A stretch of 64,000 bases of DNA from Glycomyces artemisiae (GCF_003002955.1 NZ_PVTJ01000012.1:62001-126000), one strand, 5' to 3'; shown: positions 51,580-60,411, counted from the first letter of the stretch. Notes: generated by a model from the letters alone, not told the origin. A program made the numbers and translations.

Positions 51580-52842
51580 CTACTCGCCCGGGATGCCTTC
51601 GTTCTCCAGGGGGACGGGGGACGCCTCGATCGCGTTCACGCCGCCCGCGGTCACCTCGTACACCGGTCCGGCGTAGTCCTGGACGCCCTCGTCGACGACG
51701 GTGACGCCCACGGCCCGGTAGGCGGCGTGGTCGTCCTCGGAGAACGAGAGGGGCACGATCCCGTTGCCCGCCAGGTCGCCCGATTCGACGGCGGCCACGA
51801 GGGACTCGCGGGTCGGGTCGTCCCCGGCGGCGGCGAGGGCCTCGGCGAACAGGTAGCCGACGCTCATCCCGAAGACCGTGTTCCCGGTGTAGGGCGCGCC
51901 GTCGTTGTACTCGTCGTTGATCTCGCGGAACAGCGCGTCCCATTCGCCGCCCGCGCTGGAGGGCAGGTAGTTGACGCTCACCATGCCCTGGAGGAGCGCG
52001 GGGGCGAGGTCCTCGCCGAGGTAGCCCGCGAGGGTCGGGTAGTCGGCGCCGGAGGAGGACACGTACCACCGCGGGAACCACTCCATCTGGGCCGCGGTGC
52101 CCACGGCCATCGCGGTGAACCCGTTGATGGTGCCGAGGACGTTCACCTCGCACCCGGCGGTCATCATGGCGCCGAGCTGCGCCGTGAGGTCCTCGCTGGA
52201 CACCGCGTAGGTCTGGACCTCGGCGATCTCGTTGGAGCCCACCACGGTCTCGACGCCTTCGAGGATGCCCTCGCCGTAGTCGTCGTCCTGGCCGAGGACG
52301 CACACGACCGCGCCGGGGTCCTGCTCGACGGCGTACTGCGCGAGCGCGGCGCCCTCGGTCACGTAGTCGGCGTTGAACGCGAAGGTGCTGTCGTAGACCT
52401 CGGGCTGGTTCCAGGCCAGCGCCCCGGAGGAGACGAACAGGTCGGGGACGCCCTGCTGGTCGAGGTAGTCGAGGACCGACGAGTGCGTGGGGGTGCCGAG
52501 GCCGTTGACGATCGCGAAGACCTCGTCCTCGGTCACCAGTTCGCGCACGGCGGTCTGGGTGGCGGCCGGGTCGTACGCGTCGTCCTTGACGAGGTACTCG
52601 ATGTCGCGGCCGTTGACGCCGCCGTTGGCGTTGACGTACGCGAAGTAGGCGGCGGTGGCCGCGGAGATCGCGGAGTACCCGGCGGCGGCCGGGCCGGTGA
52701 GCGGCTGGTGGGTGCCGATGACGACGGCGTCGTCGGTGACGCCGGGGACGGTCTCGTCGCCGCCGGGCGTGGAGCACGCGGCGGCGGCGAGGGCGGCCGC
52801 GGCCAGTGCGGCGGCGGTGCTGAGGGTTCTGGGGTTTCGCAT
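51580..52842 (-). CDS. Liv-type ABC transporter substrate-binding lipoprotein
   Basis: A 420-residue binding protein of the branched-chain amino acid (LivK/HAAT) family, with lipobox AAAAC (C23) after a short signal peptide. The mature part shows VVIGTHQPLTGPAAAGYSA and LVKDDAYDPAATQTAVRELV, typical of type I binding proteins. GAGAGG precedes the ATG at 52842. Its placement in an operon with an acyl-CoA synthetase and dehydrogenase suggests the ligand is a carboxylic acid, aromatic or branched, and not an amino acid. Confidence 0.92.
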   Translation of the reverse strand: MRNPRTLSTAAALAAAALAAAACSTPGGDETVPGVTDDAVVIGTHQPLTGPAAAGYSAISAATAAYFAYVNANGGVNGRDIEYLVKDDAYDPAATQTAVRELVTEDEVFAIVNGLGTPTHSSVLDYLDQQGVPDLFVSSGALAWNQPEVYDSTFAFNADYVTEGAALAQYAVEQDPGAVVCVLGQDDDYGEGILEGVETVVGSNEIAEVQTYAVSSEDLTAQLGAMMTAGCEVNVLGTINGFTAMAVGTAAQMEWFPRWYVSSSGADYPTLAGYLGEDLAPALLQGMVSVNYLPSSAGGEWDALFREINDEYNDGAPYTGNTVFGMSVGYLFAEALAAAGDDPTRESLVAAVESGDLAGNGIVPLSFSEDDHAAYRAVGVTVVDEGVQDYAGPVYEVTAGGVNAIEASPVPLENEGIPGE

Positions 52843-52847
52843 GACGA

Positions 52848-53852
52848 TCACCTCTCTGTGGTCGTGGAAGGGGTTGCGAAGCGGAGGGCCCGGGCCCGGT
52901 GGAGCAGGCGGGCGGCGCCGCCGGGCCAGGCGAGGGTGAGGGCGACGAGGGCGGCGCCGAAGAGGAGGACCGCGAGGTTCCCGTCGAGCCGCCGTCCGAG
53001 TTCGGCGGGGGCGAGGGCGGCGAGTTCGTCTGCGGCCCAGGGGAGGACGGTCACCAGGACCGCCCCTGCGGCGGCGCCGCCGATGCTGCCGAGGCCGCCG
53101 GCGACGGCCGCGACGACGAGCGACAGCGAGAACGCGAGGCCGTATCCGCCGGGCGTGACCTGCTGGGTGGCGATCGCCAGGACCGCGCCGCCGAGCCCCG
53201 CGGGGATCGCGGAGGCGACGAACGCGCCGGTCTTCACGCGCCCGGGGTCGATGCCGGAGAGCCGGGCGGCGGTCTCGTCGTCGAGGACCGCGCGCATGCG
53301 CAGCCCGGCCGGGCCGGAGCGGAGGACGGCGAGCGGCGTGACTGCGGCCGCGGCGACGGTGATCGCGAGCCACGCGTGCCACTGCTCGACGGCGATGAGC
53401 GCCGAGAGCGCTTCGGGCACGGGGAAGAAGGGCGCGCGGACGCCCTGGTCGCCGCCGAGCGGCAGGGCGCCCGCCGCGGCGGAGAGGGCGATGACGAGGG
53501 CGAGGGTGAGTCCGGCGAGGTAGGGGCCGCGCAGGCGCGCGGCGGCGGCGCCGAGGAGCAGCCCGAGGAGGCCGGACGCCAGGGCCGCGGCGAGGAGGCC
53601 GGCGAGCAGTGCGAGCGGCCATGGACCGTCCACTGCCGTTGCGGCCCAAGCGAATCCGTAGCCTCCGGCGGCCATGAGGACCGCGTGGCCGAGGGACAGC
53701 TGCCCGGTGAGGCCGACGAGGACGGTGAGGCCCGCGACGGCGGCGAAGCACGCGGCGGCGGCGGCGAGCTGGTAGTTGCGGAACGGGTCGAGCCCGAAGG
53801 TCCCGCCGAGGGCGAGGACGGTGAGGAGGAGGGCGCGCAGCGGGGTTTTCAT
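52848..53852 (-). CDS. Liv-type ABC transporter permease (LivM-like)
   Basis: A 334-residue polytopic membrane protein of the LivM group, with about ten hydrophobic segments and the family motifs GLTGQLSLGHAVLMAAGGYG and LRMRAVLDDETAARLSGID. It overlaps the LivH-like gene by 4 bp and precedes the binding protein by 5 bp. Together the two permeases form the importer channel. Confidence 0.9.
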   Translation of the reverse strand: MKTPLRALLLTVLALGGTFGLDPFRNYQLAAAAACFAAVAGLTVLVGLTGQLSLGHAVLMAAGGYGFAWAATAVDGPWPLALLAGLLAAALASGLLGLLLGAAAARLRGPYLAGLTLALVIALSAAAGALPLGGDQGVRAPFFPVPEALSALIAVEQWHAWLAITVAAAAVTPLAVLRSGPAGLRMRAVLDDETAARLSGIDPGRVKTGAFVASAIPAGLGGAVLAIATQQVTPGGYGLAFSLSLVVAAVAGGLGSIGGAAAGAVLVTVLPWAADELAALAPAELGRRLDGNLAVLLFGAALVALTLAWPGGAARLLHRARALRFATPSTTTER

Positions 53853-54727
53853 GCGGTGCGGGCCTCCTTCGCGGCGAGGAGGCCGCCGGGGCGGACCAGG
53901 AGCACGAGGGTCATGAGCGCGAGGACGGCGAGCGGGGCCGCGGACGCGGAGGCGTACCCGGTGACGAGGCTGACGAGCAGGCCGGTGCCGATCCCGGCGA
54001 GGAGCGCCCCGGCGGGCGAGTCGAGGCCGCCGATGACGGCGACGGCGAACGCGTTCACGAACAGGAGGTCCACGGCGTGCGGGTTGAGCCCGAGTTCGGT
54101 GGGCACCAGCAGGAGTGCGGCGAGCGCCGCGGCGGCGGCCGACAGGGCCCAGCCGAGTGCGACCATGCGCGGGACGCGCACCCCGGCGAGCCGGGCGGTC
54201 TCGGGCGCGAACGCCGCGGCCCGCAGTCGCAGGCCCAGCGGGGTGCGGTTGAACAGCAGCGCCAGGGCGGCCATGACCGCGGCGGCCGCGCCGAGCGTGA
54301 ACAAGTCGTACGGGGAGAGCAGGGGCACACCGCCGATCACGAAGGGCCGCTGCGAGAACGGCGGATGCATGGGCCGGTGCTCAGGGCCGAAGGCGATGGC
54401 GAGCCCGGCTTGGAGGACCATGACGAGTCCGATCGCGACGATGATGCCCGGGAGCGGCGCGTGCGCGGGCAGGCGCCGCATGAGGCCGCGTTCGACGGCG
54501 GCGCCGAGGAGCGCCCCGGCGGCGAGGCCCGTGGCGAGGCCGATCCAGTAGGAGCCGGTGGCGGCGGTGGCGTGGAAGGCCGCGTACACGGCGGCGGCGG
54601 CCATGGCGGCCTGCGCGAAGTTGACGACTCTCGCGGCGCGCCAGACGATCACGAGCGAGAGCGCGAAGAGCGCGAGGACGGCGCCGCGGGCGAGCCCGGC
54701 GGCGAGGAGGAACAGGAGGCGGTCCAT
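53849..54727 (-). CDS. Liv-type ABC transporter permease (LivH-like)
   Basis: A 292-residue permease of the LivH group, recognisable by RVVNFAQAAMAAAAVYAAF near the N-terminus and by AVAVIGGLDSPAGALLAGI near the C-terminus. The gene order ATPase-ATPase-permease-permease-binding protein is normal for this transporter type. A 49-bp gap separates it from the LivF-like gene. Confidence 0.9.
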   Translation of the reverse strand: MDRLLFLLAAGLARGAVLALFALSLVIVWRAARVVNFAQAAMAAAAVYAAFHATAATGSYWIGLATGLAAGALLGAAVERGLMRRLPAHAPLPGIIVAIGLVMVLQAGLAIAFGPEHRPMHPPFSQRPFVIGGVPLLSPYDLFTLGAAAAVMAALALLFNRTPLGLRLRAAAFAPETARLAGVRVPRMVALGWALSAAAAALAALLLVPTELGLNPHAVDLLFVNAFAVAVIGGLDSPAGALLAGIGTGLLVSLVTGYASASAAPLAVLALMTLVLLVRPGGLLAAKEARTA

Positions 54728-54776
54728 CAGCGCGGCTCCGTTTCGTGCCGGGGGGCGAGTGCGGGGGCTCGTTCCA

Positions 54777-55493
54777 TCAGAACCCCAGGTAGGCGTGGCG
54801 CAGGGCCGGGTCGGCGGCGAGTTCGGCGGCCGGGCGGTCGGCGGCGACCGCGCCGAGCGAGAGCACGACGCCCCTTTCGGCGACCGAGAGCGCGCTCGCG
54901 GCGTTCTGCTCGGCGAGGAGCACCGTCAGTCCGGTGCGGGCCGCGGTCTCGCGGAGCACGCCGAGGAGCTGCGCGGTCGCCTTGGGCGCCAGACCGAGCG
55001 ACGGCTCGTCGAGCAGGAGCACGCGGGGCCGGGCGAGGAGGGCGCGGGCGAGGGCGAGCATCTGCCGCTCCCCGCCCGAGAGCGTGTGGCCGGGCGTGCG
55101 GCGGCGCCGGTCGAGCGCGGGGAACAGTCCGTACATCTCCTCCACGGCGGCCTTGCGGGCCTTCGCCTTGTGCCGCCAGAGCCCGCCGAGGCGCAGGTTC
55201 TCGTCCACGGTGAGCTCCACGACCGTGCTGCGCCCTTCGGGCACGAGTCCGAGTCCGGCCCGCATCCGATCCTCAGTGGACATACCGGTCAGGTCGGTGC
55301 CGCCGAGGAGGATCCGCCCCGCGCGCAGCGGGACCAGCCCGGTGAGGGCCCGCAGGAGCGTGGTCTTCCCGGCGCCGTTGGCGCCGAGGAGGGCGGTGAC
55401 GGCGCCTTCGGCGAGGTCGAGGTGCAGCCCGTCGATGACGGGGGCGCCGTCGCCGTAGCCGACGGTGAGGCCGTCGCAGGCGAGGGCGCTCAT
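54777..55493 (-). CDS. Liv-type ABC transporter ATPase (LivF-like)
   Basis: A 238-residue ATPase: Walker A LGANGAGKTTLLRAL, the LivF-type segment LGLVPEGRSTVVELTVDENL, signature LSGGERQMLALARAL, Walker B VLLLDEPSLGLAP and switch AEQNA. Its ATG overlaps the stop of the LivG-like gene by 4 bp. Confidence 0.93.
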   Translation of the reverse strand: MSALACDGLTVGYGDGAPVIDGLHLDLAEGAVTALLGANGAGKTTLLRALTGLVPLRAGRILLGGTDLTGMSTEDRMRAGLGLVPEGRSTVVELTVDENLRLGGLWRHKAKARKAAVEEMYGLFPALDRRRRTPGHTLSGGERQMLALARALLARPRVLLLDEPSLGLAPKATAQLLGVLRETAARTGLTVLLAEQNAASALSVAERGVVLSLGAVAADRPAAELAADPALRHAYLGF

Positions 55494-56206
55494 GCGGCGG
55501 CCTCCACACCCAGGTACGCGGCTTCGACGGCGGGGTCGTCGCGGACCTCGTCGGGGGTGCCGGTGGCGATCACGCGGCCGAAGTCGAGGACGACGATGCG
55601 GTCGGCGGTGCGCATGACGAAGTCGACGTGGTGCTCCACGAGGAGGACGGCGCAGTCGAGGCGGTCGACGGTCTCGGCGAGGGCGTCGATGTCGGCGGGG
55701 CCGAGGCCGCCCGCGGGCTCGTCGAGGAGCAGGAGCCGCGGGCGCGGCGCGAGGGCGCGGGCGAGCGCGACGCGCTTGCGCTCGGGGTAGGGCAGGGCGC
55801 CCGCGGGCCGGTCGGCGAGTCCGGTCAGGCCGAGGTCGTCGAGGACGGTGCGGGCCTTGGCGTCCGCGTCGCGGTCCCGGAGCGCGATGAGGGGCGCGCG
55901 GACGTTGTCGAGGACGGTGAGGCGGTCGAACAGGCCGAGTCCCTGGAGGGTGCGGGCGACGCCCGCGGCGAGGAGGCGGGTGGTCCGGGCGGGGGCGGGC
56001 CGCCCGTCGATGTGCACGGTTCCCTTGCGAGGCTTGACGAGTCCGCAGATCGCGTTGAAGGCGGTGGTCTTGCCCGCGCCGTTGGGGCCGATGAGGGCGA
56101 CGGTCTCGCCGGGGCGGACGTCGAAGCTCACGCCGTCGAGGGCGGTGAGGCCGCCGAAGGCGACTTCGAGGCCGCTCACGGCGAGTCGGGGCGGGGAGGG
56201 GGTCAT
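55490..56206 (-). CDS. Liv-type ABC transporter ATPase (LivG-like)
   Basis: A 238-residue ATPase: Walker A IGPNGAGKTTAFNAI, Walker B LLLLDEPAGGLGP and the switch motif LLVEHHVDFVM. The signature is LPYPERKRVALARAL, deviating from LSGGQ as is usual for LivG. AGAGG precedes the ATG. It is the first gene of the eight-gene operon 47718-56206 and is preceded by operator 3 with a TAGGGT -10 box. Confidence 0.92.
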   Translation of the reverse strand: MTPSPPRLAVSGLEVAFGGLTALDGVSFDVRPGETVALIGPNGAGKTTAFNAICGLVKPRKGTVHIDGRPAPARTTRLLAAGVARTLQGLGLFDRLTVLDNVRAPLIALRDRDADAKARTVLDDLGLTGLADRPAGALPYPERKRVALARALAPRPRLLLLDEPAGGLGPADIDALAETVDRLDCAVLLVEHHVDFVMRTADRIVVLDFGRVIATGTPDEVRDDPAVEAAYLGVEAAA

Positions 56207-56241
56207 GCGCGCACCTCTTCGTGTGGGGGTGGTCTCACCAT

Positions 56242-56266
56242 ACCCTAGATACCGACCGGACGGTAT
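56242..56266 (-). promoter_or_regulatory. Promoter and predicted TetR regulon operator 3
   Basis: The 18-bp palindrome ATACCGACCGGACGGTAT (56249-56266) lies directly upstream of a TAGGGT -10 box (56242-56247, minus strand), 36 bp before the LivG-like start. Bound repressor would block the -35 region of the transport/catabolism operon. Confidence 0.72.
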
Positions 56267-56316
56267 GTGCTGAGGACAGTGAATCCATGTCGATATCTTG
56301 CGTGTCTTTCGGCAGG

Positions 56317-57048
56317 TCAGGTGTGAGGGATGCCGACGGTCATGCCGCCGTCGACGACGATCTCGGCGCCGGTGAGGTACGCGGAGGCGTCCCCTGCGAG
56401 GAACACGATGGCCCCGGCGAGATCGGCGGGGACGCCGGGGCGCCCCAGCGGGATCTGGAGCCGGCCGGGGTCGATCCGGGTGGTCATGTCCGTGGCGACG
56501 AACCCGGGATGGAGCGAGTTGACGCGGATCCCGGCGGGCCCGAGCTCGACGGCGAGCGACTTGGTGAGCCCGCGGACGCCGAACTTGGCCGCGGTGTAGC
56601 CGTGCAGCCGTTCCGAACCGCGCAGCCCTTCCACAGAGGACACGTTGACGATGGCGCCGCGCCCGGCGGCCTTCATGGCGGGCACGACGGCCCGGCAGCC
56701 GAGGAACACGCCCGTGAGGTTCACCGCCAGCACCGCGTTCCACTTCGCCAGCGTGAAGTGCTCGATGGGGGCGGCGTTCGCGATCCCGGCGTTGTTGACG
56801 AGCACGTCGACCGCCCCGAACGCGTCGAGCGTCGCCGCGACCGCGGCGTCCCAGGCGCCCTCGTCGGTCACGTCGAGCGCGCAGAACCGCGCCCCGTCCA
56901 GCTCCTCGGCCAGCGCCTTCCCTTGTTCTGCAAGGACATCGGCGATCACGACCCGCATGCCCTCGGCGTGCAGGGCCCGCACGTACGCCTCGCCGATGCC
57001 GCGGGCGCCGCCGGTGACGATCGCGGTGCGCCCGGCCAGGCCGTTCAC
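56317..57048 (-). CDS. SDR family oxidoreductase
   Basis: A 243-residue short-chain dehydrogenase with TGGARGIGEAYVRAL, LVNNAGIANAAP, catalytic NVSSVEG and YTAAKFG, and C-terminal VVDGGMTVGI. It resembles 3-alpha/20-beta-hydroxysteroid and cyclohexanol-type dehydrogenases. The GTG start overlaps the quinone oxidoreductase stop (GTGA). It is the last gene of the SDR-TetR-oxidoreductase-SDR operon; a role in the regulon substrate pathway is inferred. Confidence 0.9.
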   Translation of the reverse strand: MNGLAGRTAIVTGGARGIGEAYVRALHAEGMRVVIADVLAEQGKALAEELDGARFCALDVTDEGAWDAAVAATLDAFGAVDVLVNNAGIANAAPIEHFTLAKWNAVLAVNLTGVFLGCRAVVPAMKAAGRGAIVNVSSVEGLRGSERLHGYTAAKFGVRGLTKSLAVELGPAGIRVNSLHPGFVATDMTTRIDPGRLQIPLGRPGVPADLAGAIVFLAGDASAYLTGAEIVVDGGMTVGIPHT

Positions 57049-58025
57049 TCCCCCACCGCCACCACGAGCCGCCCGGTGGTCCCGCCGTCGGCGAGCCGCT
57101 GGACCGCCTGCGCCGCATCGGCGAAGGGCACCGCCGCCGAGACGACGGGCCGCACGGCCCCTTCGGCGGCGAGGCGGGTCAGCTCGGCGTGCGCCTCGGC
57201 GACGAGGTCGGGGCGGCGGCGCTGGTACAGGGCCCAATGGAGGCCGAGGACGCTGTAGTTCTTGACCAGGGCGTGGTCGGCGCGCACGGGCGGGACCTCC
57301 CCGGAGGCGAAGCCGACCACGACGATGCGGCCCTCGAAGCCCACGGCCCTGGCGGACCCGGTGAACGCGGCGCCGCCGACAGGGTCGAACACGACGTCCG
57401 CTCCCCCGGCGGCCTTGACCGCGCCGGCCCAGTCCTCGCCGCGCAGCAGCACCCGCGCCGCCCCGGACGCTTCCGCAACGCGCGCTTTGGCCTCGGAGCC
57501 GACGACGCCGATCACCTCGGCCCCGGCGACCGCGCCGAGCTGGCAGGCGGCAGTGCCGACGCCGCCCGCGGCGGCATGGACGAGGAGTGTTTCTCCACTC
57601 TGGATATTCGCGCGCCGGTGGAGTCCGAACCAGGCGGTCTGGTACGCGATGAGGAACGCCGCGGCGGCCGCGTCGTCCAGGGCGTCCGGCGCCTCGTGGA
57701 CCGACGCCTCCGGCACGGCGGCGTACTCGGCCATGACGCCGATCGCGGTCGCGACCACCCGCTGCCCCACCGCGAACCGCTCCGCGCCGGGCCCGAGCGC
57801 GGCGACCTCGCCGCACAGCTCGATCCCGGGCGTGAACGGCAGCGGCGGCCGCTCCTGGTACTGCCCGCGTGCGAGCAGCACGTCCGGGAAGTTCACGGCC
57901 ACAGCGCGATTGCGGATCAGGACCTCGCCGGGCCCGGCCTCGGGCACGGGCGCCTCGCCGAGTGCCATGACGTCGGCGGGCTCCCCGTAGGCGCCGATCC
58001 GCCACGCGCGCATGGTCTCAGCCAT
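57045..58025 (-). CDS. NADPH:quinone oxidoreductase-like MDR protein
   Basis: A 326-residue zinc-free medium-chain reductase of the QOR group. It shows NFPDVLLARGQYQERPPLPF, the NADPH-binding LLVHAAAGGVGTAACQLG and VVGFASGEVPP. Such enzymes reduce quinones or 2-enoyl/enone substrates. Its start lies within the last codons of the TetR gene (8-bp overlap), and it overlaps the next SDR by 4 bp, so it is coupled to both. Confidence 0.9.
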   Translation of the reverse strand: MAETMRAWRIGAYGEPADVMALGEAPVPEAGPGEVLIRNRAVAVNFPDVLLARGQYQERPPLPFTPGIELCGEVAALGPGAERFAVGQRVVATAIGVMAEYAAVPEASVHEAPDALDDAAAAAFLIAYQTAWFGLHRRANIQSGETLLVHAAAGGVGTAACQLGAVAGAEVIGVVGSEAKARVAEASGAARVLLRGEDWAGAVKAAGGADVVFDPVGGAAFTGSARAVGFEGRIVVVGFASGEVPPVRADHALVKNYSVLGLHWALYQRRRPDLVAEAHAELTRLAAEGAVRPVVSAAVPFADAAQAVQRLADGGTTGRLVVAVGE

Positions 58026-58602
58026 CGGCCCTCCGCAGGCTCCGCAGGAACAGCTCGGTGATCTGGGCGGCCAGTTCGGCCTCGTTCTCGGGCCCCTCGT
58101 AGGTGAACCAGTGGGGCAGGTAGTGGATGTCGGAGAAGAAGTGCGCGATGAGGACCGAGACGGGCACGTCGTCGCGGAACCGCTTCTCCTCCTGCCCGCG
58201 CACGATGAGCTCGGCGAACTTGTCGTGGTACTCGCGCCTGCGCCGCTTGACCTCGGCCTGCCGCTCGGGCGTGAGCATGTGCTGGCTGCGGAAGAACACC
58301 GTGCCCTCGGGGAGGAAGTCGATCGAGGTCACCACCACGTCCTCGCACACCGCCCGCAGCACGTCCTCGGTCTCGCCGCCCGCCGCGGTGATCTCGTCGA
58401 GGCGGCGCTTCTGGAGCGACAGCATCCGCTCGTAGATCGCGAACAGCAGGTCGTCCTTGGACGTGAAGTAGTGGTACATGGCGCCCTTGGTGACGCCCGC
58501 GGCCTGCACGATCTGCTGGACGCTGGTGTTGGCGTACCCCTGCGCGGCGAACAGTTCGAGGGCGGCGCGGAGCACCTCGTCGGCCACGTTCTTCGTCTTC
58601 AT
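58018..58602 (-). CDS. TetR family regulator, predicted controller of the catabolic regulon
   Basis: A 194-residue TetR protein. The helix-turn-helix is TSVQQIVQAAGVTKGAMYHYF (residues about 26-46, with recognition helix KGAMYHYF), and the ligand domain follows with FRSQHMLTPERQAEVKRRR. AAGGA lies eight bases before the ATG at 58602; the ATG at 58611 is too close to it. Helix and recognition sequence are of the KstR2/FadR-like type whose ligands are acyl-CoAs. It belongs to an operon behind operator 4. Control of all four operators is inferred from this location. Confidence 0.9.
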   Translation of the reverse strand: MKTKNVADEVLRAALELFAAQGYANTSVQQIVQAAGVTKGAMYHYFTSKDDLLFAIYERMLSLQKRRLDEITAAGGETEDVLRAVCEDVVVTSIDFLPEGTVFFRSQHMLTPERQAEVKRRRREYHDKFAELIVRGQEEKRFRDDVPVSVLIAHFFSDIHYLPHWFTYEGPENEAELAAQITELFLRSLRRADG

Positions 58603-58614
58603 GGCTCCCATCCT

Positions 58615-59355
58615 TCACCAGGTGAGGCGGGCGCTGGCGCCGCCGTCCACGAGGATCGTCTGACCGGTGATCCAGGCGGCGTCGTCCGAGAGCAGGAACG
58701 CGGCCGGCCCGGCGACGTCCTCGGGCTCCCCGAGCCGCGCGAGCGGGTACGCGGCGGCGGCCTCGGCCTCGCGGCCCTCGTAGAGCGCCTTCGAGAAGCG
58801 GGACTTGACGACCGCGGGCGCGAGCGCGTTGACGCGGGCGGCGGGCGCGAGCTCCGCGGCGAGCTGCTGGGTCTGGTTGATCAACGCGGCCTTGGAGATC
58901 CCGTAGAAGCCGATGCCGGGGCTGGCGGCGGTGCCCGCGATCGAGGCCATGTTCACGACCGACTTCAGCCGCCCTCCCTTGAGGGCCGCGCTCGTCCAGG
59001 CGAGCGCGGCGAGCACGTTGACCTCCAGGATCTTGCGGGCCGCGTCGAAGTCGATGCCGGTGAGGGGCCCGTACGCGGGGTTGATCCCGGCGTTGTTGAC
59101 GAGATGGTCGAGGCCGCCGAACCGCTCGGCGGCGTGCGCGACGGCCGCGTCCCGGTGGGCGGGGTCGTCGGCCTTGCCGGGGACGCCGGCGGCGCGCTCC
59201 TCGCCGAGTTCGGCGACGGCGGCCTTGAGGGCCTCCTCGTCGCGACCGGTGACGACGACCGACGCGCCCTCGTCGACGAGCCGCCGGGCGACGGCGAAGC
59301 CGATGCCCCTGCTCGCTCCGGTGATGAGGGCGACTCTGTCCGCGAACCTCTGCAT
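58615..59355 (-). CDS. SDR family oxidoreductase, FabG-like
   Basis: A 246-residue short-chain dehydrogenase with TGASRGIGFAVARRL, LVNNAGINPAYG, a catalytic NMASIAG serine, YGISKAAL and C-terminal ILVDGGASARL. The ATG at 59355 has GGAG six bases upstream. It is the first gene of its operon, 12 bp before the TetR start and 11 bp downstream of operator 4. Probably a 3-oxoacyl or 3-hydroxyacyl oxidoreductase of the same pathway. Confidence 0.9.
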   Translation of the reverse strand: MQRFADRVALITGASRGIGFAVARRLVDEGASVVVTGRDEEALKAAVAELGEERAAGVPGKADDPAHRDAAVAHAAERFGGLDHLVNNAGINPAYGPLTGIDFDAARKILEVNVLAALAWTSAALKGGRLKSVVNMASIAGTAASPGIGFYGISKAALINQTQQLAAELAPAARVNALAPAVVKSRFSKALYEGREAEAAAAYPLARLGEPEDVAGPAAFLLSDDAAWITGQTILVDGGASARLTW

Positions 59356-59365
59356 CCACGACTCC

Positions 59366-59383
59366 AAACCGTCTGGTCGGTAT
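59366..59383. promoter_or_regulatory. Predicted TetR regulon operator 4
   Basis: AAACCGTCTGGTCGGTAT matches operator 1 at 16 of 18 positions. It lies 11 bp upstream of the SDR start of the operon that encodes the TetR protein, which predicts autoregulation. The divergent NUDIX gene starts 95 bp away and could also be affected. Confidence 0.68.
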
Positions 59384-59477
59384 GCAGGTGACCGTACCAT
59401 GGCGTTCGCCGCCGAGGAATCCCCGCAGTATCATCAAAATCAAACGTATTCACACATTATCGAAAAGAGGCATCGCG

Positions 59478-60131
59478 ATGACCGCAGGGATCGACACCCC
59501 GGACCGCCGCGGCCGCACCGGGCTCGACCGGCAGGGGCGGGGCCTGGACGGGAACCCGGACGTGCGCATCGTCGACGTCGAGCTGCTCTCCAGCGACTGG
59601 TACGTGCTGCGCAAGACCACGTTCGACTACCGCGGCCCCGACGGTACCTGGACCCGGCAGCAGCGCGAGACCTACGACCGCGGCGACGGCGCGGCGGTCC
59701 TCCTCTACGACGCCGGGCGCGGCACGGTCGTCCTCACGCGCCAGTTCCGACTGCCCGCGTATGTGAACGGGCACCCCGACGGGATGCTCTTGGAGGTCCC
59801 GGCGGGCCTGCTCGACGGCGACGCGCCCGAGGAGGCGATCCGCCGCGAGGCCGCCGAGGAGACCGGCCTCGCGATCGGCGAGCCGCAGCGCGTGTTCGCG
59901 CCGTACATGTCCCCCGGCTCGGTCACCGAGCGCCTGCACTGCTTCGCGGCCCCGTACGACGGGTCGTCCCCGCTCGCCGACCGCGCGGGCGTCGCCGAGG
60001 AGGGCGAGGACATCGCCGTCGTGGAGCTGCCGTTCGCGAAGGCGCTCAGCATGGTCCGCACCGGCGAGATCGCCGACGCGAAGACGGTGATGCTCCTCCA
60101 GTGGGCCGCACTGGAAGGGCTGCTCAAGTGA
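59478..60131 (+). CDS. NUDIX hydrolase, NudK/ADP-ribose pyrophosphatase-like
   Basis: A 217-residue hydrolase. The Nudix box is at residues about 113-135 (GLLDGDAPEEAIRREAAEET with the metal-binding glutamates), after the family segment TRQFRLPAYVNGHPDG. It resembles GDP-mannose/ADP-sugar pyrophosphatases (NudK, TIGR00052). AGAGG precedes the ATG. It diverges from the SDR/TetR operon; no functional link is obvious. Confidence 0.9.
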   Translation: MTAGIDTPDRRGRTGLDRQGRGLDGNPDVRIVDVELLSSDWYVLRKTTFDYRGPDGTWTRQQRETYDRGDGAAVLLYDAGRGTVVLTRQFRLPAYVNGHPDGMLLEVPAGLLDGDAPEEAIRREAAEETGLAIGEPQRVFAPYMSPGSVTERLHCFAAPYDGSSPLADRAGVAEEGEDIAVVELPFAKALSMVRTGEIADAKTVMLLQWAALEGLLK

Positions 60132-60304
60132 TTGACTCTCTGGTCCGGTGGGGTGCTGGCTAGTGCGGGCAGCGACGAAGAGGTCCCATTGCGCTTGGGT
60201 CGGGTTGGCGGCCTTGGGGTCCGGGGGCGGGCGGGAGGGAAAGAGAGCGGTGGTGCGGCCGGGGCTGGATGAAACTTCCTCACCAAAGATCACCCTTCTG
60301 GGTG

Positions 60305-60334
60305 TTGACGCACTTTAGCACACAGCGTCACAAT
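60305..60334 (+). promoter_or_regulatory. Candidate promoter of the DUF222/HNH gene
   Basis: TTGACG (60305-60310) and CACAAT (60329-60334) are 18 bp apart in an AT-richer stretch, 78 bp before the gene start. Confidence 0.5.
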
Positions 60335-60411
60335 TGAAGCACGTTCATCGAACAGGCAGACGGAAACAGGCGACACATTCGAGAACAGCGACAGGCGAGG
60401 GGGTGATCCCG

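Noticed and set aside
60180-60293. Start of a minus-strand frame with a plausible N-terminus (NPTQAQWDLFVAARTSQ)
   Set aside because: After about 58 codons it continues only as antisense of the NUDIX gene; it could be a fragment of a lost gene but cannot be supported.
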